Positions 6,443-9,952 of a stretch of 9,952 bases of DNA are shown in pieces. Position 1 is the first letter of the stretch. Each line of letters opens with the position of its first letter. Under the pieces are notes generated by a model that saw only the letters and a list, made by a program, of their open reading frames with translations, did not search any database and was not told the DNA's origin. The translations under genes and the position numbers were made by a program. Location: contig DBTM01000018.1 in the NCBI GenBank assembly GCA_002307055.1, positions 1 through 9,952 of the forward strand, read 5' to 3'. This DNA comes from Clostridiales bacterium UBA1316 (GTDB lineage: Bacteria; Bacillota; Clostridia; Oscillospirales; Oscillospiraceae).

Positions 6443-6489
6443 AAAATGGCAATTATTATTACTTCCAAAAATTTAATATGAATATCTAA
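6328..6489 (+). pseudogene. Displaced natural C-terminus of the phospholipase C-like gene (-1 frame)
   Basis: Reading AGT GGT TTT AAA from 6328 gives 53 codons and TAA at 6487-6489. The product begins SGFKLIEKRIPYDYNEKNCN and ends YYYFQKFNMNI, with a composition (Asn, Tyr, Lys) like the upstream part of the gene. Joined at the AAAA run it would make a 291-residue protein. A genuine indel, a sequencing error or programmed -1 slippage are all possible; the run of four A is short for efficient slippage. Confidence 0.55.
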
Positions 6490-6650
6490 AGGTCGTTTCT
6501 ATAAATAGAACTGTCAGATGTACATTAATAGATAATTTTCTAATGGGCATAGAACAACGCATTTATCTGAAAACATCGAAATGGTTGTCGAAAAATATAT
6601 GCAGATGCAGACAGATTCCAGATAATAGGCAGACGAAGGACTCAATAAAT

Positions 6651-7169
6651 ATGGATAGAACGGCGCAGCTCATAATGCTGCGAGGCAATTCCGGAAGTGG
6701 TAAAACTGCAACGGGAAAAGCGCTGCAGCGAAAATTCGGTTATGGTACTATGCTCATTTCACAAGATGCTGTCAGGAGAGAAATGCTCTATGTGAAAGAT
6801 GGTCCTGACACAGCAGTTATGCCCTTATTATGTGAGCTTGCATTATATGCAAAAGAGCATTGCGATATTGTCATTTTAGAAGGTATTTTAAACGCGCAGT
6901 GGTATAGAAAACTATTTGAAGATTTGCAGGCTGCGTTTGGCAACCGGATTTTTGCGTATTATTATGATATACCTTTTGAAGAAACCTTAATTCGACATCA
7001 GCAAAAGCCTAATGCGCATGAATTCGGTGAGGCGGAAATGCGTCGTTGGTGGAATGAAAAAGACTTTATTGGCTTCATACCCGAAATTTGTATATATAAA
7101 GACTCAAGCCTAAATGAAATCGTTGATATGGTCTATCGGGATGTTAATATCCAGATCCCAATTTGCTGA
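6651..7169 (+). CDS. P-loop kinase (AAA/zeta-toxin-like small ATPase)
   Basis: A 172-residue single-domain ATP-binding protein. Walker A is GNSGSGKT (G12-T19), followed by SQDAVRREML (38-46) in the position of the substrate- or nucleotide-binding helix, a Walker B-like strand DIVILEG (72-78) and a lid-type RHQQKPN (115-121). The layout is that of small-molecule kinases such as zeta toxin or chloramphenicol phosphotransferase relatives; the acceptor is not identifiable. A longer reading from 6543 is possible, but its first 36 residues do not look like the fold and it lacks a ribosome binding site. ATG 6651 has GAAGGA (6635-6640) ten bases upstream and puts the P-loop at the usual distance from the N-terminus. 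First gene of a four-gene plus-strand cassette; the next gene follows in the same reading frame after a TGA. Confidence 0.8.
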   Translation: MDRTAQLIMLRGNSGSGKTATGKALQRKFGYGTMLISQDAVRREMLYVKDGPDTAVMPLLCELALYAKEHCDIVILEGILNAQWYRKLFEDLQAAFGNRIFAYYYDIPFEETLIRHQQKPNAHEFGEAEMRRWWNEKDFIGFIPEICIYKDSSLNEIVDMVYRDVNIQIPIC

Positions 7170-7244
7170 CGAAATTATGAGCATCATGAACGTTTAGAGC
7201 AAAGGGATTTTACATATAACCTGAGAAGGGAAGAAGGTGCAGAT

Positions 7245-7796
7245 GTGAGCCAAGAGACAATGTTGACGCGGCTTCTGGAACTGTTGGATGCTGGTTGTGT
7301 ACGGCGTATACTCGATGCCGGAAGCGGGCGCACCAGTTTGAGCGTTCTATGCCGCATTTTCCCTGGTGCAGCCATTGATGCTATCGTCTACCCGGGTGAC
7401 GAACGAAAAAAGCAGTCTATACGTACCTCAAGTCTCAATATGAAAAAAGTGATGGTGTTAGAACAGGATTTATGCGTTTGGCGGAATGCCCCAACCTATG
7501 ACCTCATCGTTGCCCATCTTCTGCTGGGTGAAGCAACCAAGTTTGGCCATACCCTTCAAGAGCTGCTATATGGACTTTTGAATATACCGGGAGATCGTCT
7601 ATTGATTGTCGATTATCCTGATGATCCCGATATAGATGTTAACTTGATTCACTGTATACTATCGGAAAATGGCTGGGAGACTACTGCCGGGTATTTGGCA
7701 GACAATGAAGAGCCGCCAACTTTTGACGGCTTTACTGCTTACCGTTCGTTCGGAGGTCTTTATACCCGAGCGACAAGAAGCTTTATGATTAGCTAG
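7245..7796 (+). CDS. Small methyltransferase-like Rossmann protein
   Basis: A 183-residue protein with the SAM-binding motif I strand RILDAGSGRTSLSVL (21-35) and an acidic strand end at AAIDAIVYPGDE (42-53), then YDLIVAHLLLGEA as motif IV-like and LLIVDYPDDPD as a later strand. It is shorter than most class I methyltransferases, and the substrate is unknown. The start used is GTG 7245, seven bases after AGAAGG (7232-7237). The codons between the preceding TGA (7167-7169) and this GTG are open in frame and read like protein (HHERLEQRDFTYNLRREEG), so the ancestral N-terminus may have been about 25 residues longer, with its ATG lost; no in-frame ATG exists there now. The stop codon TAG lies inside the ribosome binding site of the Nudix gene, showing tight coupling. 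Confidence 0.68.
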   Translation: MSQETMLTRLLELLDAGCVRRILDAGSGRTSLSVLCRIFPGAAIDAIVYPGDERKKQSIRTSSLNMKKVMVLEQDLCVWRNAPTYDLIVAHLLLGEATKFGHTLQELLYGLLNIPGDRLLIVDYPDDPDIDVNLIHCILSENGWETTAGYLADNEEPPTFDGFTAYRSFGGLYTRATRSFMIS

Positions 7797-7804
7797 GAGG
7801 CATT

Positions 7805-8287
7805 ATGAGCAACAATTCAGATATTACATATTTCACATCCGCAGGTGTGTTTAATATGCGTGTCGGAGCCATCGTTATACAAGATGACAAAGTGCTATTA
7901 GTCAATAACGGTCTGCACTATTATTCCGTCGGCGGCAGAGTGAAGCTGCACGAGACGCTGGAGCATGCGGTTGTCCGTGAAGTCTTTGAGGAAACGGGCG
8001 AGAACTTCGAAATAGACAGACTGGTATGGATTAATGAGGGCTTTTTCACTCTCAATGGCGGTATATATGACGGAAAACGCTTCCATGAAATTTCCTTCTA
8101 TTTTTTGATGAAGCCAAAGCTGGACGTCGTTATTGCCAACGGACGCGATATTAATGAAGGCAACAATGAATGGCTTGAATGGGTGAGAATTGATCAATTG
8201 AGCGGGTGTATCGTGTACCCTGAGGTATTCAAAACCGGACTTCGTCATTTACCGGAATCCCCAACCCATGTTGTAAATATTGAATAA
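7805..8287 (+). CDS. Nudix hydrolase
   Basis: A 160-residue Nudix protein that would hydrolyse a nucleoside diphosphate linked to another group, using Mg2+ or Mn2+. The Nudix box runs from G44 to E66: GRVKLHE, seven residues, then REVFEETGE, matching Gx5Ex7REUxEExG, with the catalytic glutamates E59, E62 and E63 present. The final hydrophobic position is Glu here. A beta-strand N-terminus (MRVGAIVIQDDKVLLVNN) and the EWLEWVRIDQL segment near the C-terminus fit the fold. AGGAGG (7795-7800) precedes ATG 7805 by four bases and overlaps the stop of the upstream gene, so translation is coupled. Exact substrate (NTP clean-up, sugar nucleotide, cap or others) cannot be told. Confidence 0.9.
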   Translation: MSNNSDITYFTSAGVFNMRVGAIVIQDDKVLLVNNGLHYYSVGGRVKLHETLEHAVVREVFEETGENFEIDRLVWINEGFFTLNGGIYDGKRFHEISFYFLMKPKLDVVIANGRDINEGNNEWLEWVRIDQLSGCIVYPEVFKTGLRHLPESPTHVVNIE

Positions 8288-8354
8288 TTGCGGACTCTCT
8301 ATCACTCATACGGCGGTACTCAAGCCAGACACTAGGGATTTAACGGAGGATAAC

Positions 8355-8942
8355 ATGAAAAAGCAGAACCAGCTTATGTCAGAGGATGATTTCGAATATC
8401 TTCAAAATGGTCCACACGCTGACTACTACAGAGGTCGATGGGAGTATTACAAAGAAGTTGTTGGAATTGTTGAACGTGAGAGCTTTGATAATGTAATTGA
8501 ATTGGGTCCTGGCAACATGCCGATTGTAAAGAATGGAGATGTAATACTTAACCCTTTAGAAGACCAATTTGGAAAGCCGAATGAGACTTATGGACATGTA
8601 TATACATTTGATGCGACTATGAAAACTTGGCCTATTAAAAATAAAGAATATGATTTGTTTATAGCTTTACAGGTTTGGGAGCATCTTGATAGCAAGCAGA
8701 CCAGAGCTTTTCGTGAAGTTATGCGCATCGCAAAAAAAGCTATTCTAAGCTTTCCATATAACTGGGATGGCGGTTTAATAGAAAGGCCCAGTCATAGAGC
8801 ACATCGGGATGTTGATATAGAACTTATTCGAGATTGGACCTTGAATGTCGAACCAAAGATGACTATTGAAATTGGCCGAACAGGAGACGAGTTTTCAAAA
8901 GGCCCACGCTTAATCTGTTTTTGGGATTTTAGTGAATTATAG
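8355..8942 (+). CDS. Class I SAM-dependent methyltransferase
   Basis: A 195-residue methyltransferase. Motif I is NVIELGPGN (46-54), the SAM-binding Gly loop; the acidic end of strand 2 is probably in the NPLED region (66-70), and YDLFIALQVWEHL (99-111) is the motif IV-type strand seen in the ubiE/biotin-synthesis-like group, followed by FREVMRIAKKAILSFPY. ATG 8355 is preferred over the in-frame ATG 8280, because GGAGG (8345-8349) lies five bases upstream and the earlier start would overlap the Nudix gene and add an unstructured 25-residue leader. Last gene of the plus-strand cassette, 67 bases after the Nudix stop. The acceptor (small molecule, nucleotide or protein) is unknown. Confidence 0.82.
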   Translation: MKKQNQLMSEDDFEYLQNGPHADYYRGRWEYYKEVVGIVERESFDNVIELGPGNMPIVKNGDVILNPLEDQFGKPNETYGHVYTFDATMKTWPIKNKEYDLFIALQVWEHLDSKQTRAFREVMRIAKKAILSFPYNWDGGLIERPSHRAHRDVDIELIRDWTLNVEPKMTIEIGRTGDEFSKGPRLICFWDFSEL

Positions 8943-9030
8943 AATCGATGAAGCGAAATATAAATTTTATGAACTAAATCATATATATTAGCGGAATCAA
9001 GAATACGTTTAACAGCCAGCGTGTATGGCA

Positions 9031-9092
9031 TAAAAGGCACCCCTGCGGCGCGCAGGAATTGAGAGCTGCCTACTCATCCTACAGGGGCGCCT
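9031..9092 (-). terminator. Hairpin terminator after the cysteine-rich gene pair
   Basis: Minus-strand RNA pairs AGGCGCCCCUG (from 9092-9082) with CAGGGGUGCCU (9045-9035), 11 pairs including one G-U, and the stem runs straight into TTTTA. On the plus strand one pair is lost. The 36-base loop holds a smaller possible hairpin, which is unusual for a simple terminator; a small RNA or regulatory leader is the alternative. It lies about 35 bases after the stop of the minus-strand gene. Confidence 0.6.
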
Positions 9093-9117
9093 AATATAAT
9101 ATAACGAGTCGCAAATA

Positions 9118-9480
9118 GGAATATGTACTATTTATCGCCGCTATATGCGATATAGTGTTCCTTCAATTCCTCAAACAGGTCTCTTTCGCAAGTCGGTATC
9201 TGTTTCAAACACATTTCATATACAACGCATTTCCGGCAATCGCCGAAGTTGGGACATTTGGTATTCCAACAATCACATGCGAACTTGTCCGCCTCACGGG
9301 CGCTTGCCATTGCCGTACCCATTTCCCTGGGGTTGACTTTTGGAGGATTGTCTCTCCATTTTAATTTGTTCGGCTGTTCCAGTATGTTTTTATCTTCTTG
9401 CATTTTCGTGCATCCTTTCATCATATTAGTTGGTCAGGCGATTCGCGAAAATGTACTATTTATCGCGGCTAAACACAATA
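9118..9480. repeat. Tandem gene duplication including the shared 3' ends
   Basis: The sequence TGTACTATTTATCGC occurs at the 3' end of both cysteine-rich genes (near 9124 and 9451, plus-strand view), covering each stop codon and the first bases after it, and is followed by related coding sequence. So the duplication involved DNA beyond the stop codon rather than independent gene acquisition. Confidence 0.65.
9128..9403 (-). CDS. Cysteine-rich small protein, copy A of a tandem pair
   Basis: A 91-residue protein of unknown function that begins MQEDKNILEQPNK. Seven cysteines are spaced C-x-C-x4-C-x5-C-x2-C-x5-C-x6-C in the segment CDCWNTKC ... GDCRKC ... CLKQIPTC, a pattern suggesting a zinc or iron-sulfur site. 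ATG 9403 is chosen over ATG 9424 because AAAGGA (9413-9418) lies nine bases upstream; the longer reading would start inside that site. The neighbouring gene upstream is a paralogue 55% identical over 85 residues, separated by 52 bases, so the two are likely co-transcribed. It resembles in style the small C..C...G.C..C...H family of Clostridia, but I cannot name a characterised member. No signal peptide or membrane segment. Confidence 0.72.
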   Translation of the reverse strand: MQEDKNILEQPNKLKWRDNPPKVNPREMGTAMASAREADKFACDCWNTKCPNFGDCRKCVVYEMCLKQIPTCERDLFEELKEHYIAYSGDK

Positions 9481-9950
9481 TAGTGTTCCTCCAGGTCCCC
9501 TAAAAGAGCCCTTTGGCAAGTTGGGAACTGCTTCAAGCACAAATGAAATACAATACATTTCCGGCAATTACCGTGGAATACGCAATGAGTATTCCAACAG
9601 TCGCATTCCATCGCGTGCCCTTTTTTAGAGCACGCGAATGCCTCGCGCATCTCATCTTTTGAAACATTTGGTGTATTATCTCTCCATTTGAACTTGTTTG
9701 GCTGCTCCAGCATGTTCTTTATTTCCGGCGGTTCGTTGCTTCCTTCCATTCCGCCGAAAGGGTTCATCATCTTTTGAAATTCTGGAACGGCTTCCGGTTT
9801 CAGCATGGATGTTATGAGATCAATGCCTCTCTTAAAAGCATCCATGTCAAAGCTGCCCTCTTGTGGTGGCTTGAAGTGCTCCTCCAAGGCCGCTGTCATG
9901 GCCTCATGCTTGCCATCTTGCGTGCGTTCCATGATAAAATCAAAGAACAT
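9456..9950 (-). CDS. Cysteine-rich protein, copy B of the tandem pair with added N-terminal domain; start unresolved
   Basis: At least 164 residues; the window ends two bases beyond the first visible ATG (9950), and neither this nor the next ATG (9932) shows a ribosome binding site, so the true start may lie outside. The C-terminal 85 residues are 55% identical to copy A (47 of 85), with all seven cysteines kept and an eighth at AFACSKK. The extra N-terminal part (residues 1-75, for example ITSMLKPEAVPEFQKMMNPFGG) is helical in character and Met/Phe-rich, without an identified motif. The histidine in IVFHLC fits the C...H style of related small proteins, whereas copy A has YEMC at the same place. 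Function unknown. It ends in GATAAATAGTACAT, shared with the end of copy A. Confidence 0.7.
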   Translation of the reverse strand: MFFDFIMERTQDGKHEAMTAALEEHFKPPQEGSFDMDAFKRGIDLITSMLKPEAVPEFQKMMNPFGGMEGSNEPPEIKNMLEQPNKFKWRDNTPNVSKDEMREAFACSKKGHAMECDCWNTHCVFHGNCRKCIVFHLCLKQFPTCQRALLGDLEEHYIVFSRDK

Positions 9951-9952
9951 TT

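Noticed and set aside
6543..6650. Upstream extension of the kinase gene from ATG 6543
   Set aside because: The 36 extra residues are unlike the fold, no ribosome binding site precedes 6543, and ATG 6651 has a good site at ten bases.
8280..8354. Upstream start for the class I methyltransferase at ATG 8280
   Set aside because: It overlaps the Nudix stop and lacks a ribosome binding site; GGAGG precedes ATG 8355 at five bases.

Overview
The window looks like a chromosomal segment from an anaerobic Firmicute, probably of the class Clostridia. Evidence for this: strong AGGAGG-type ribosome binding sites, an XRE regulator of the clostridial type, a glycyl radical enzyme (oxygen-sensitive chemistry), a 2[4Fe-4S] ferredoxin, and mostly AT-rich DNA. 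Species assignment is not possible from the sequence alone.

Left half, all on the minus strand. Read in transcription order from 5400 down to 1, there is a two-gene flavoprotein/ferredoxin reductase unit (5400-3124) ending in a hairpin terminator (3025-3073). Next comes a stand-alone XRE-family regulator with a long helical C-terminus (2837-1701), ending in a second hairpin terminator (1641-1679). Then comes a cupin plus glycyl radical enzyme operon (1436-1, cut by the window edge). The glycyl radical enzyme is open to the window edge (311 residues visible). The flavoprotein/ferredoxin unit is clearly GC-richer than its surroundings (37 of 60 bases in a sample at 4741-4800, against 23 of 60 at 5881-5940).

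Middle. Positions 5401-5614 form a compact divergent control region. It holds a good minus-strand promoter for the flavoprotein, a very good plus-strand promoter for the next gene, and two copies of a palindrome with core ATTTCATGCAAAT placed around them.

Right half, plus strand. A zinc-dependent phospholipase C-like protein (5615-6442) appears to have lost its natural C-terminus to a single-base frameshift. It is followed by four closely packed genes: a P-loop kinase (6651-7169), a small methyltransferase-like protein (7245-7796), a Nudix hydrolase (7805-8287) and a class I SAM methyltransferase (8355-8942). These probably form an accessory small-molecule or nucleotide modification cassette, with unknown substrates.

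Far right, minus strand. Two tandem paralogues of a cysteine-rich small protein (9950-9456 and 9403-9128) are 55% identical over their last 85 residues, and the second ends at a hairpin terminator (9031-9092).

The most interesting parts are the catabolic-looking redox/radical enzyme neighbourhood with unassigned substrate, the paired palindromes at the divergent promoters, and the duplicated seven-cysteine proteins. I do not see a CRISPR array, rRNA or tRNA gene, or an intact mobile element.
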